Below, in pieces: positions 27,739-36,498 of a DNA stretch of 64,000 bases; position 1 is the stretch's first letter, and each line of letters begins with the position of its first letter. The stretch comes from JBPOFM01 sp051252455. Its GTDB lineage: Bacteria > Bacteroidota > Bacteroidia > Flavobacteriales > Flavobacteriaceae. The DNA lies in contig JBPOFM010000004.1 of assembly GCA_051252455.1 (NCBI GenBank), positions 62,001-126,000 on the forward strand, read 5' to 3'. The translations under genes and the position numbers were made by a program. The notes beneath the pieces were generated by a model. The model did no database searches, was not told the origin of the DNA, and saw only the letters and a program-made list of their open reading frames with translations.

Positions 27739-27906
27739 AAGATTGGTTTAAAAATTAGAATAATGAGATTTCGAGTTAAGAAAATCTGTTTCAATGATAT
27801 AACAAGTTTCATATGCAAATTCCTACTTAATGCTTTGATTTTTTGATTCAACTAGAAGATTGCAGCATAATATCTTAAATTTGAACCGACAAATTAATGC
27901 AATTAC

Positions 27907-28713
27907 GTGAATAAAGAAATAACTAGCATCCAAAATTCCTATATCAAGGAATTATTTCAACTTAAGGAAAAGTCGCGCGACCGCAAAAAGTCGGGATTGT
28001 TTTTAATTGAAGGTGAGCGTGAAATCAGCTTGGCAATCAAAGGCAATTATGAAATTGAAACTATTTTATATAATGCTGATGTATCTTCAGAAGAAAACAC
28101 TTTTAAACTCCTCAACGATTCAACTTCTCGACCAGAATTCATCCGAATTTCAAAGGAGGTCTATCAAAAACTGGCACACCGTGCCACCACTGAAGGTGTT
28201 CTGGCGGTAGCTAAAGTTAAACTTCACGAACTCAAAAACGTACAATTCCAAAGAAAGAACCCACTGATTTTAGTAGCCGAAGCACCCGAAAAACCCGGAA
28301 ACATCGGAGCTTTATTGCGTACCGCGGATGCGGCAAATGTGGATGCGGTCATCGTTGCTAATCCGAAAACAGACTTGTACAATCCAAATATCATTCGCTC
28401 TAGTGTAGGCTGTTTATTCACCAATCAAATTGCCACTGGAACGACCTCTGAAATCATTGCATTCTTAAAAGAAAACAACATCCAAATTTACTGCGCAGCC
28501 TTGCAAGCATCCGTTGATTATCACACACAGGATTTCACTAAACCTACAGCTATTGTGGTTGGTACGGAGGCAACTGGTTTAAGTGATGAATGGTTGCAAC
28601 ATGCTACCCAAAATATAATCATTCCAATGCAAGGAGAAATTGATAGTATGAACGTCTCTGTTGCCGCGGGAATCCTTATTTTTGAGGCGAAAAGACAACG
28701 AAATTTTAAATAA
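27907..28713 (+). CDS. SpoU/TrmH family RNA 2'-O-methyltransferase
   Basis: 268 residues. An N-terminal substrate-binding domain (about 1-100) precedes a SPOUT knot domain. Motif 1 is VAEAPEKPGNIGALLRTADA, motif 2 IVVGTEATGLSDEW, motif 3 IIIPMQGEIDSMNVSVAAGI. It transfers methyl from SAM to a ribose 2'-OH in rRNA or tRNA; the exact site is not told by sequence. In motif 1 the common DPxNxGA is EKPGNIGA. It begins with GTG at 27907, and no ATG fits the family start. Confidence 0.92.
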   Translation: MNKEITSIQNSYIKELFQLKEKSRDRKKSGLFLIEGEREISLAIKGNYEIETILYNADVSSEENTFKLLNDSTSRPEFIRISKEVYQKLAHRATTEGVLAVAKVKLHELKNVQFQRKNPLILVAEAPEKPGNIGALLRTADAANVDAVIVANPKTDLYNPNIIRSSVGCLFTNQIATGTTSEIIAFLKENNIQIYCAALQASVDYHTQDFTKPTAIVVGTEATGLSDEWLQHATQNIIIPMQGEIDSMNVSVAAGILIFEAKRQRNFK

Positions 28714-28797
28714 TACGCACGCACAGTCACAAAGGCGCAAAGTCTTCTCCCAACATTTGGACCGAAGACTGAAGTCTGCAGACTGAATACTAAATAC

Positions 28798-30030
28798 ATG
28801 ACAGCCACAACCCTATTTTATCTCATTATCGCCACTATCATCATCGATTTTATTGTTGACAAAGTGTTGGATGCCCTGAATGCCAAACGTTATAACGACC
28901 CAATTCCGAACGAATTAAAGGATGTCTATGATGAAGCCGAATACAAAAAATCTCAAGCTTATAAAGCGACCAACTATAAATTTGGACTTCTTACTTCTTC
29001 ATTTTCAATAGTATTGACTTTAAGCTTTTTATTGCTTGACGGATTTGAATATGTCGATACTATTGCCAGAAGCTATAGCGATCATCCCATCATCATTGCC
29101 TTAATTTTCTTTGGTATTATTATGTTGGGAAGTGATATCATCACCACACCCTTCGCCTATTATAGAACATTTGTGATTGAAGAACGCTTCGGGTTTAATA
29201 AAACAACCAAGAAAACCTTTGTGTTGGATAAGTTGAAAGGCTTATTGATGATGGCCATCGTTGGCGGTGGAATTCTATCGTTGATCATTTGGTTTTATCA
29301 ATTCGCTGGCGAGCATTTTTGGCTCTATGCCTGGGGACTTGTAACGGTGTTTACCATTTTCATGAATATGTTTTATGCGAAATTGATTGTGCCCATTTTC
29401 AACAAGCAAACACCTTTGGAAGAAGGCAGTTTGCGTGATAAAATTTCAGAATATGCACAAACAGTCGGATTTCAATTGGATAAGATTTTCGTAATCGATG
29501 GGTCTAAACGTAGTACCAAAGCAAATGCCTATTTTTCAGGTTTTGGAAGTGAAAAACGCGTGACCTTATATGATACGCTGGTGAATGATTTAGAGGAAGA
29601 AGAAATAGTTGCAGTGCTGGCACATGAAGTTGGACATTATAAAAAGAAACATATCATCTTCAATTTGATTGCTTCCATTCTATTGACCGGGTTGACACTT
29701 TTTATTTTATCCATATTTATTTCAAACCCATTATTATCTAATGCATTGGGAGTTGAAATACCCAGTTTTCATGTTGGGTTGATTGCCTTCGGACTCCTCT
29801 ACTCGCCTATTTCAGAAATTACTGGTTTTATCATGAACCATTTCTCACGAAAATTTGAATACCAAGCGGATGATTATGCAAAATCAACTTATGCTGGACA
29901 ACCGTTGATTACTTCCTTAAAGAAGATGTCCAAGAACAGTTTGAGTAACTTGACGCCGCATCCTGCTTATGTTTGGGTACATTATTCACATCCTACTTTA
30001 TTGCAACGGGTTCAGAATCTGAAAAAATAA
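28798..30030 (+). CDS. M48 family metallopeptidase (Ste24/CAAX protease-like)
   Basis: 410 residues with several membrane helices. The zinc site is LAHEVGHYKKKH (HEVGH 276-280). The region FEYQADDYA after the last helices gives the third ligand Glu. Architecture matches Ste24-type integral-membrane proteases: N-terminal helices about 1-25, 65-85, 100-125, 150-175 and 180-205, and two more after the catalytic motif. Bacteroidota lack prenylated CAAX proteins, so the role is probably membrane protein quality control. The 84 bases before it have no gene. Confidence 0.93.
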   Translation: MTATTLFYLIIATIIIDFIVDKVLDALNAKRYNDPIPNELKDVYDEAEYKKSQAYKATNYKFGLLTSSFSIVLTLSFLLLDGFEYVDTIARSYSDHPIIIALIFFGIIMLGSDIITTPFAYYRTFVIEERFGFNKTTKKTFVLDKLKGLLMMAIVGGGILSLIIWFYQFAGEHFWLYAWGLVTVFTIFMNMFYAKLIVPIFNKQTPLEEGSLRDKISEYAQTVGFQLDKIFVIDGSKRSTKANAYFSGFGSEKRVTLYDTLVNDLEEEEIVAVLAHEVGHYKKKHIIFNLIASILLTGLTLFILSIFISNPLLSNALGVEIPSFHVGLIAFGLLYSPISEITGFIMNHFSRKFEYQADDYAKSTYAGQPLITSLKKMSKNSLSNLTPHPAYVWVHYSHPTLLQRVQNLKK

Positions 30031-30075
30031 AGGCGAATAATTGATATAAAATAAGATTGAAAAATCTATACACAA

Positions 30076-30828
30076 ATGAAATCAGTGTTTACATCCCGCA
30101 CTTACGTTATGGTATTCATAACCGTATGGTTGTCCACCATTGGGTATTCCCAAAAAAATGTTGACCATCAAAGCTTGCTTTGGACACGTTATCAATTAAA
30201 ACTTAAATTTAATCCCCATTGGTCTGCCTCACAGCAGTTTGAAGAGCGAACATATTGGTTTCCTTGGCGTCAACATCAGTTTCTGTCGCGTACCACGGCG
30301 CACTACCAATTGAGCAAGGATTGGACGATTGGTACAGGAGTTGCTTATTTCCGCCAAGCACTTCCGCAGGATGCTCATAAAGACATCAATTACACACAAC
30401 CTGAAGTTCGTCCACATTTGGAAATTGCTTATACACATGAACTTGTGCAAGACTTCAATCTAAATCATCGCTTTGGGACAGAGCTGCGCTATTTTAAACA
30501 AGAAAACGAAGACCTGCGATTTGGCAATTATCGACTGCGCTACAAATTGGAATTGCAATATCAGCTAAAAAAGCAGATCACCTTAAAAGCCTATGATGAA
30601 GTTTTTGTCAACTTTGGGAAAACTATTGATAACAACACCTTTGACCAAAATAGAGTTGGTGCCGGCATACAGTATATGCCACAGAAAAACTTTGGTTTTG
30701 AGCTGGGCTACATCAACTGGTATCAGAAACGTGCATCAGGCATTGATTTTTATGAAAGGAACATCGTAAGACTCACCATTCATCATACTTTAGACCTTTA
30801 TACTTCAAAAAAAATCATTACCAACTGA
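30076..30828 (+). CDS. DUF2490 outer-membrane protein
   Basis: 250 residues with a signal peptide ending near GYSQ (about 25). Alternating short amphipathic strands (WSASQQFEERTYWFP, LRYKLELQYQLKKQITLKAYDEVFVNFG, GFELGYINWYQKR) end near an aromatic residue and fit a small outer-membrane beta-barrel, the usual description of DUF2490. Function unknown; it may act as a porin-like or assembly protein. Convergent with the LpxR-like gene; a repeat element lies between them. Confidence 0.85.
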   Translation: MKSVFTSRTYVMVFITVWLSTIGYSQKNVDHQSLLWTRYQLKLKFNPHWSASQQFEERTYWFPWRQHQFLSRTTAHYQLSKDWTIGTGVAYFRQALPQDAHKDINYTQPEVRPHLEIAYTHELVQDFNLNHRFGTELRYFKQENEDLRFGNYRLRYKLELQYQLKKQITLKAYDEVFVNFGKTIDNNTFDQNRVGAGIQYMPQKNFGFELGYINWYQKRASGIDFYERNIVRLTIHHTLDLYTSKKIITN

Positions 30829-30875
30829 TACAAGTGACAGAAAAGCCTCCACTATTTAAGTTTTGGGGTAGTCTT

Positions 30876-30968
30876 GTTCGAGTGTTCTTCGGGAATCCTT
30901 CGAGATTTCTTCGGAAATACAGGGGTGCTCTCGAAGGATTCCCGAAGGATTCCCGATAAATGCTCGAA
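30876..30968. repeat. Palindromic intergenic repeat (REP-like), copy 1
   Basis: Perfect 18-bp inverted repeat, 30888-30905 with 30929-30946, around a 23-base loop that itself contains a C(TTCG)G tetraloop hairpin at 30906-30917. An 11-base unit CGAAGGATTCC is repeated in tandem at 30932-30942 and 30943-30953. The outer ends GTTCGAGTGTT (30876-30886) and AAATGCTCGA (30958-30967) match those of a second copy at 58343-58394. It lies between convergent genes and may also stop transcription. Confidence 0.8.
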
Positions 30969-31020
30969 AAATGGTAGTAGTGGTTTTAAGGAATTCGCAA
31001 TAAATTACAATTTCACCACC

Positions 31021-31968
31021 TTAAAAGGTAAAACCAAATTTCATCCCTCCCCAAGCAGCTGAACCGAGGGTCGAAATCTCTTTTGTAATCAAACTTCGGG
31101 AAAACTCAACGTAAAGCGTACGAGTTTGTAAAATCAAACCATAGTCCAATTGCGCTGTAAAACGCTCGATATCTCCATTGGAAATGGTGTAAGGACTGTT
31201 TTGATTGAACACACCTCCTTGGAGCGTGGCGTCATAGCCAATCACATTAACAGTGGGTTGCGAATAGAAATAGAATACAAATCCTTTTTTGGTGCTTGTA
31301 AATGGCGAATTAACAATACCGATAGTCGTATTAAAACCGAGCGATACATTGGTAAACAGTGTTCCTAATTGTACTGACGACCCTCCTTGAAGCGTGAACA
31401 GCTCTCGATATTTCAGCAATTGTTTCTCATAACTCACCCGATAGTTGAGCACCACATCATTTTTAATTTGGTTATGCCAGCCCAAAGGTTCTTTATTCCC
31501 AGTTGCTTTATGGATGCCCGCTTGCATCTCTTCACCAAAAGTGCCAGGTCCTATCAATCCAAGGCTTAACGAGGAAACTAGGCGTGACGTATGAATGGTA
31601 TCTGTCGCCACCACAAAGCTTTTGAGAATAATAGCAGCCGCAAATGGACGGTCGCCTACTTGGATTTCAGGAACCTCATAATGATTTGGCGTGTAACCTA
31701 TATGTTCAATTGCCAAGCCGTATTTTGTCGCTGATTCTTTAGGAACAAACAACACAAGATTTAGTGGGTTTTTTTCGAATGAAGATAACACCAATTCAAA
31801 ATTATAACCTTGCGTATAATTCTCATCGGTTGCAGCGAAATAGTCGTTTTCGTAATTGAAACGAAAATAACTGTCGCTTTGAACGTCTCGAAATGAAATG
31901 GTGTGGTCTATTTTCTGACCGAAAAGAAAAGTCGGTAACAGGAATAGGATAATTGTATATTTTGTCAT
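31021..31968 (-). CDS. LpxR-like lipid A deacylase family (DUF2219)
   Basis: 315 residues with a signal peptide (MTKYTIILFLLPTFLFG). The motif YFRFNYENDYFAATDENYTQGYN (about 33-55) is the DUF2219/LpxR signature: a near-N-terminal Asn-Asp pair and a Tyr-Thr-Gln-Gly segment that in LpxR shape the active site. Later strands (SLGLIGPGTFGEEMQAGIHKATG) also fit. LpxR removes the 3'-acyloxyacyl chain of lipid A in the outer membrane; many Bacteroidota homologues are uncharacterised and may act on other lipids. Barrel fold expected. Confidence 0.82.
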   Translation of the reverse strand: MTKYTIILFLLPTFLFGQKIDHTISFRDVQSDSYFRFNYENDYFAATDENYTQGYNFELVLSSFEKNPLNLVLFVPKESATKYGLAIEHIGYTPNHYEVPEIQVGDRPFAAAIILKSFVVATDTIHTSRLVSSLSLGLIGPGTFGEEMQAGIHKATGNKEPLGWHNQIKNDVVLNYRVSYEKQLLKYRELFTLQGGSSVQLGTLFTNVSLGFNTTIGIVNSPFTSTKKGFVFYFYSQPTVNVIGYDATLQGGVFNQNSPYTISNGDIERFTAQLDYGLILQTRTLYVEFSRSLITKEISTLGSAAWGGMKFGFTF

Positions 31969-32140
31969 ATTTTATTTACGTAAGAATGGGTTGGGATGGT
32001 TTTTGATAGGTTTTGATATATAATTCGACATTTAATTCGACGACTTTGATATTGTAGAGAAAATGATCGAATTTCGTTTCATCAGCGATGTTAGATATAT
32101 ACGTCGTTTTAATTTTTACTTTTTTCCAATATGAACTAAT

Positions 32141-32914
32141 ATGAAATATATTGTTACAATTTTACTAACCCTATTTGTTAATTTGAATATAATGAGCCAA
32201 GAAGACAAAATACAAGTGCAATGCGACCCGATTACTGGACTATGTGAAATTCCCGATTTTGAAGTTGAAGCAAAAAAAACGGATTGGAATGATGACGAGG
32301 AACTCTACTACATTGGAGACCCCATGTGTAGTTGGTGCTGGGGAATTTCTCCGCAAACAAATGCCCTTCAACGATATGCAACGCAAGAAAATATAAAATT
32401 CAATCTTATCATGGGCGGATTACGGCCAGGTGGTGGTCAGGCTTGGGATAAATCCTTTAAGAACTATCTAGAACATCATTGGAAAGAAGTTAATAAAATG
32501 AGCGGTCAGCCCTTTAATTTCTCGCTATTTGAGATGGAGGAATTTAATTATGATACAGAGCCCGGCTGCCGAGCAGTTGTAACAGCAAAAACTATTGCTC
32601 CTGAAAAAACCTTGGCGTTTTACGAGTTGGTACAATACTATTTTTATGCCGCAGCCAAAGACCCTAAACAATTGGACTTCTATAAACCCATTTGCGAAAA
32701 GCTTGATATTGATTATAAAGAATTTAGCGAGAAATTTACATCAGATGCTATGAAAGCAGCTACCGAAGCAGACTTCACCAAAAGCAGAGAACTCGGCGTG
32801 CGCGGATTTCCTACGATTATTTATAGAAAAAAGGATAAACTATATACTATTGCCAGAGGTTACACAGAATTTGAAGACCTTAAAAAATCGATAATAAAGT
32901 TGCAAAATAAATAG
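32141..32914 (+). CDS. DsbA/FrnE-like thioredoxin-fold protein, periplasmic
   Basis: 257 residues. Signal peptide about 1-19 (ending IMSQ). DsbA-like domain with CSWC (Cys63 and Cys66) in YYIGDPMCSWCWGISPQ, followed by FNLIMGGLRPGG. The cis-Pro region RGFPTIIY is near the C-terminus. This set is typical of the FrnE/DsbA-like family of thiol oxidoreductases. Two more cysteines (28 and 35) precede the domain. It probably oxidises or isomerises disulphides in exported proteins. Divergent from the LpxR-like gene. The downstream 155 bases have no gene. Confidence 0.85.
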   Translation: MKYIVTILLTLFVNLNIMSQEDKIQVQCDPITGLCEIPDFEVEAKKTDWNDDEELYYIGDPMCSWCWGISPQTNALQRYATQENIKFNLIMGGLRPGGGQAWDKSFKNYLEHHWKEVNKMSGQPFNFSLFEMEEFNYDTEPGCRAVVTAKTIAPEKTLAFYELVQYYFYAAAKDPKQLDFYKPICEKLDIDYKEFSEKFTSDAMKAATEADFTKSRELGVRGFPTIIYRKKDKLYTIARGYTEFEDLKKSIIKLQNK

Positions 32915-33069
32915 ACAAAAATCCTTCATTAAAATATCTGTAAATCTTCGAATTTCTAAAATGACAAATCAAAACAGAAATACCTATCGTATTTTACGTC
33001 GTGAAGCGAAGGATTATGGCACATCTTGAACTGTTATAGAATGGGACCGCTCCATAAAACGTGTAGAAC

Positions 33070-33849
33070 CTACCTCAACTTCTCACTCAAATACTTCCAA
33101 TAACGCTTTGGCACATGTCGAACATGTAATTTCATATTCTTTCTTGATGGAATATTGGTGCTTTCAAAATAATCTTGCCACAACGTTTGAAATTCCAACT
33201 CTTCATCTGCGAAGAACTCTTTGGAAGTTTTCGTGGCATCAAAATCATCTGGCAACGTTAAATTGATAATATCAACCTTTTCCAGATCATAATATAATCC
33301 ATAATTGCGTTTGAGATCGTAAATAATCCATTTTTGGTCGGCATATCGGCGTTTAAAATGTTTTGAAATCAAAGGAAGTACATCAAAATCGGGCTCGATG
33401 TTTGCGAAATACAATCCGTCTTTAGTCAATTTAAAACGAACAAAAGCTTCCATACGATGCTTTTCCCGTCCGACACTTTTGGCAATTTGTGTAACTTTCA
33501 ACACATCTTTATTAGCGAAATCTGTATCAATTGGTAGCTTACTTGCCAATGCATATTGAATATAGCGTAGCAGCAAATTTTCAACTTCAGGCTGCTCACT
33601 TAAAAAAGCATAATACAAACGAAAACTGCCTGTGGATGAGGATTTCTTCTTGATACCCTTCCAAACACGATCGGCCTTTTCGACATCTGTCAAAATCTCT
33701 TCCCTATTTCCAAATAACAATTCCTGAACTATATATTTTGGCTGAATATTCACATTCATCATTTTCAAATCATAGACTTGAAAAACGCAGGTCAGAAACC
33801 CATCGAAGGTGCCGTCATAAACCAATGTGTGTTCTTGAGTCACCAACAT
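33070..33849 (-). CDS. TIGR03915 family putative DNA repair protein
   Basis: 259 residues. It begins LVYDGTFDGFLTCVFQVYD and carries LRYIQYALASKLPIDTDFANKDVLKVTQIAKSVGREKHRMEAFVRF in the middle, with RRYADQKWIIYDLKRNYGLYYDLEKVDII later. These are hallmarks of the TIGR03915 family. In proteobacteria this domain can be fused to a uracil-DNA-glycosylase-like domain. It abuts the radical SAM gene (0-base gap), the conserved partner of this family. The reaction is unknown; DNA repair or modification is inferred from the pairing. Confidence 0.85.
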   Translation of the reverse strand: MLVTQEHTLVYDGTFDGFLTCVFQVYDLKMMNVNIQPKYIVQELLFGNREEILTDVEKADRVWKGIKKKSSSTGSFRLYYAFLSEQPEVENLLLRYIQYALASKLPIDTDFANKDVLKVTQIAKSVGREKHRMEAFVRFKLTKDGLYFANIEPDFDVLPLISKHFKRRYADQKWIIYDLKRNYGLYYDLEKVDIINLTLPDDFDATKTSKEFFADEELEFQTLWQDYFESTNIPSRKNMKLHVRHVPKRYWKYLSEKLR

Positions 33850-35112
33850 CTATCCAAACAAATTTAATTGCGGACTCAATACTTTCTGATACTTACTGGT
33901 GGAGTTTTGAAGGATAAGTGATTTCAATTGGGGGCCAGTCAAGTCGCGACGCTCAAAATCTCTTGATTCACAGATAAGGAAATATTTAGCTCGGTTCAGG
34001 GCAACTCCCATCCTCTTTAAGTGCTCCCAATTGAGATTTCGGAATTTCCGAGCTTCAATTATTTTATAGACTGATTTCATTCCCAGACCAGGCACTCGCG
34101 CTAACATCATTTTATCTGCCTTATTCACATCAATCGGGAAATGTTCGAGATTTCGTAAGGCCCATCCTAATTTGGGATCGACTTCTAAATCGAGATTCTG
34201 ATGCTCATTGTTCAAAATTTCATGCACTTGAAATCCGTAAAAACGCATTAACCAATCCGTTTGATACAACCGATTTTCACGAAGCATAGGAACGTCTGTC
34301 CCAATTTGAGGCAAGCGTGTATCATAACTTATTGGAATATATCCTGAATAATAAACACGTTTCAAATTAAAGTTCTTATAGAAATAATTAGACGTCCACA
34401 TAATTTGTTGGTCAGTTTCACCGCTGGCTCCGATAATCATTTGAGTGCTTTGACCAGCTGGTGCAAACTTCGGTGTGCTTTTGATGAGTTTCTTTTCCGA
34501 TTTATATTGAATAATTTCGTTCTTCACTTTTTCCATCGGTTTGATAAAGTCGGCACGGTTCTTTTCTGGTGCAAGAAGTTTTAAACCAGCTTCCGTTGGA
34601 ATTTCAATGTTGACACTCAATCTATCGGCATACAAACCTGCTTCTTTCATCAACTCATCGGAAGCTCCTGGTATGGATTTTAAATGGATATACCCATTAA
34701 AATTCTCTTCTAAACGTAACTTTTTCGCCACGGCGACCAATCGTTCCATCGTATAATCCGCACTTTTGAAAATACCTGAACTCAAGAACAAACCTTCAAT
34801 ATAATTTCGACGGTAGAAATTGATAGTTAAATCCACCACTTCCTGAACTTGGAAAGCTGCTCTTTTGATATCATTACTCTTTCGAGTGACACAGTAAGCG
34901 CAATCGAAAATGCAGTAATTGGTCAGTAAAATTTTCAATAGAGAAACACAACGACCATCTTCCGTATACGAATGACAGATTCCCATACCTGTGGCATCGC
35001 CAAGGCCTTTATTTGTGTTTGCCCGCTTGCTTCCACTCGATGCACAGGACACATCGTATTTGGCGGCATCTGCAAGTATTTTAAGTTTTTCCTGGGTACG
35101 TTCGAAGGACAT
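33850..35112 (-). CDS. TIGR03916 putative DNA modification/repair radical SAM protein
   Basis: 420 residues. The 4Fe-4S cluster motif is CIFDCAYC (CxxxCxxC; Cys67, 71 and 74) in LLTNYCIFDCAYCVTRKSND. The N-terminus LKILADAAKYDVSCASSGSKR is the family signature. A helix-hairpin-helix (about 335-375, DKMMLARVPGLGMKSVYKI) supports DNA binding. The neighbouring TIGR03915 gene starts directly after its stop. Together they form a two-component system of unproven function, thought to repair or modify DNA. Spore-photoproduct-lyase-like chemistry is a possibility only by analogy. Confidence 0.88.
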   Translation of the reverse strand: MSFERTQEKLKILADAAKYDVSCASSGSKRANTNKGLGDATGMGICHSYTEDGRCVSLLKILLTNYCIFDCAYCVTRKSNDIKRAAFQVQEVVDLTINFYRRNYIEGLFLSSGIFKSADYTMERLVAVAKKLRLEENFNGYIHLKSIPGASDELMKEAGLYADRLSVNIEIPTEAGLKLLAPEKNRADFIKPMEKVKNEIIQYKSEKKLIKSTPKFAPAGQSTQMIIGASGETDQQIMWTSNYFYKNFNLKRVYYSGYIPISYDTRLPQIGTDVPMLRENRLYQTDWLMRFYGFQVHEILNNEHQNLDLEVDPKLGWALRNLEHFPIDVNKADKMMLARVPGLGMKSVYKIIEARKFRNLNWEHLKRMGVALNRAKYFLICESRDFERRDLTGPQLKSLILQNSTSKYQKVLSPQLNLFG

Positions 35113-35168
35113 TGATAGGTGTTTATTGATAATCTGATTTTGGAACTAACGTCTTTATTATTATATAC

Positions 35169-35199
35169 AAAAATCGACACAAAGAATGTGCCGATTTTT
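35169..35199 (-). terminator. Terminator of the YciE-like gene
   Basis: 12-bp stem (35169-35180 with 35188-35199) with one A/C mismatch, 7-base loop, and on the minus strand a run of T at the far side. Confidence 0.8.
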
Positions 35200-35222
35200 C
35201 ATTCAGTTTAAGTTTATACTAT

Positions 35223-35708
35223 TTATGCCTTTGCTTTTCTATTAAGTCTATCTTCCGCCATATCGTTCAAAGTACTGTCGGCATTATATTCTTGATCTAA
35301 TGTTTTCTGTAATTCTTTAGCAATGTCGCCATGACCTAATTCTTTGGCATACCGAACTGCTGTTCCATATCCAGAAATCTCATAATGCTCCACACGTTGT
35401 GCACATGCAATCAACCCAGCGTCTTTGACTTCTTTGTCAGCATCTTCTTTAATCATGCCATCGCATTCTTCAATCAAACCTTCCATTGCTTTACATTTGG
35501 TGCTGGTAGGGTTGAGATCCAACTTTTCACAGATAGAATGGATTCTACTAAAGTGAACTTTAGTTTCTTCTAAATGGTCGGAAAACGCTTTCTGTAATTT
35601 CTTATCAGATGCAGCTTTGACCATATTAGGCAGGGCTTCCGTTAGTTGCTTTTCAGCAGAATATAAATCTTTAATTTCGTGTTCGAATAAATCTTGTAGT
35701 GTTTTCAT
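35223..35708 (-). CDS. YciE/YciF ferritin-like protein (DUF892)
   Basis: 161 residues, all helical. The opening LQDLFEHEIKDLYSAEKQLTEALP, then DHLEETKVHFSRIHSI and CAQRVEHYEISGYGTA, give the Glu/His pattern of the DUF892 diiron four-helix bundle. YciE/YciF are stress-induced ferritin-like proteins. It ends with a Lys/Arg-rich tail (ALNRKAKA-like). Single gene with its own terminator. Confidence 0.92.
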   Translation of the reverse strand: MKTLQDLFEHEIKDLYSAEKQLTEALPNMVKAASDKKLQKAFSDHLEETKVHFSRIHSICEKLDLNPTSTKCKAMEGLIEECDGMIKEDADKEVKDAGLIACAQRVEHYEISGYGTAVRYAKELGHGDIAKELQKTLDQEYNADSTLNDMAEDRLNRKAKA

Positions 35709-35874
35709 TTTGAAGGTTTTTTATTAAACTTATGGCCTAAATTACTATCAAACAACGACAAGGATTGACTGTAAAAATTTTTAGTTTAACACTAATCAAA
35801 TTCTCCTTTTTTCATGTTAATTTTATAATAACACTAACATGGAACCGGATAATTTTTATTATACTGAGGGTGCT

Positions 35875-36498
35875 ATGAAACTTACAATCATATTAATGCT
35901 ATTTATGTCTACAATTACTGCTTACACACAACAAACCATTCCCGATTCCATAGAAAAAGAAGCTAAAGCTGCTTTAGATTATTATCCTCAACTAAAAGAT
36001 GCTGCCATAGACATTCGCTTTAAAAAAAATATAAAGAAATCTACCATGCAGGCAAGACCTAAATTTAGTAGTTTTTTTAAGAGTAAAAAAAATCGTGAAT
36101 ATGTCATTCTGATTAGTGAGAAGTTTAAAATCTCCGATAAAGAATTCTCAACCAAAGATATTCCATCGGATATTTTAGTAGGGTGGATAGGTCATGAATT
36201 GGGCCATATTATGGATTATCAAAATAGAAGTAAATTGAACTTGATATGGTTTGGTTTAAAATATATACTATCGGACACACACATTGTGGAAGCTGAGCGA
36301 GCAGCAGACACGTTTGCGGTTGATCAAGGTATGGAATCCTATATTTTGAAAACGAAAGATTTCATTTTAAATCATGCCGAAATAACGCCATCGTACAAAT
36401 TGCGAATCGAAAAGTATTACCTGTCTCCAGAAGAAATCATGGATATTGTTAATAAACGTGACGGTGTGGTGCCGGAAAGCGCTACATCTGTGAAGTGA
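35875..36498 (+). CDS. Secreted HELGH metallopeptidase-like protein
   Basis: 207 residues when started at the ATG at 35875, which opens a signal peptide (MKLTIILMLFMSTITAYTQQ); a GAGGG lies just before it. An in-frame ATG at 35839 would add 12 polar residues. HELGH (107-111) plus EAERAADTFAV downstream resembles gluzincin proteases of the M48 type: zinc-binding helix, then the third ligand Glu. Very basic central segment. Substrate unknown. The 3' end overlaps the GH3-like gene tail by 17 bases (convergent), so the two transcripts must cross. Confidence 0.78.
   Translation: MKLTIILMLFMSTITAYTQQTIPDSIEKEAKAALDYYPQLKDAAIDIRFKKNIKKSTMQARPKFSSFFKSKKNREYVILISEKFKISDKEFSTKDIPSDILVGWIGHELGHIMDYQNRSKLNLIWFGLKYILSDTHIVEAERAADTFAVDQGMESYILKTKDFILNHAEITPSYKLRIEKYYLSPEEIMDIVNKRDGVVPESATSVK

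Noticed and set aside
28714..28797. Gene or RNA in the SpoU-M48 gap
   Set aside because: 84 bases, a short GACTGAAGTCTGCAGACTGA palindromic stretch but no promoter or start.
30874..31062. Open frame across the palindromic repeat
   Set aside because: It is a by-product of the repeat and its Ser/Lys-rich product has no family features.
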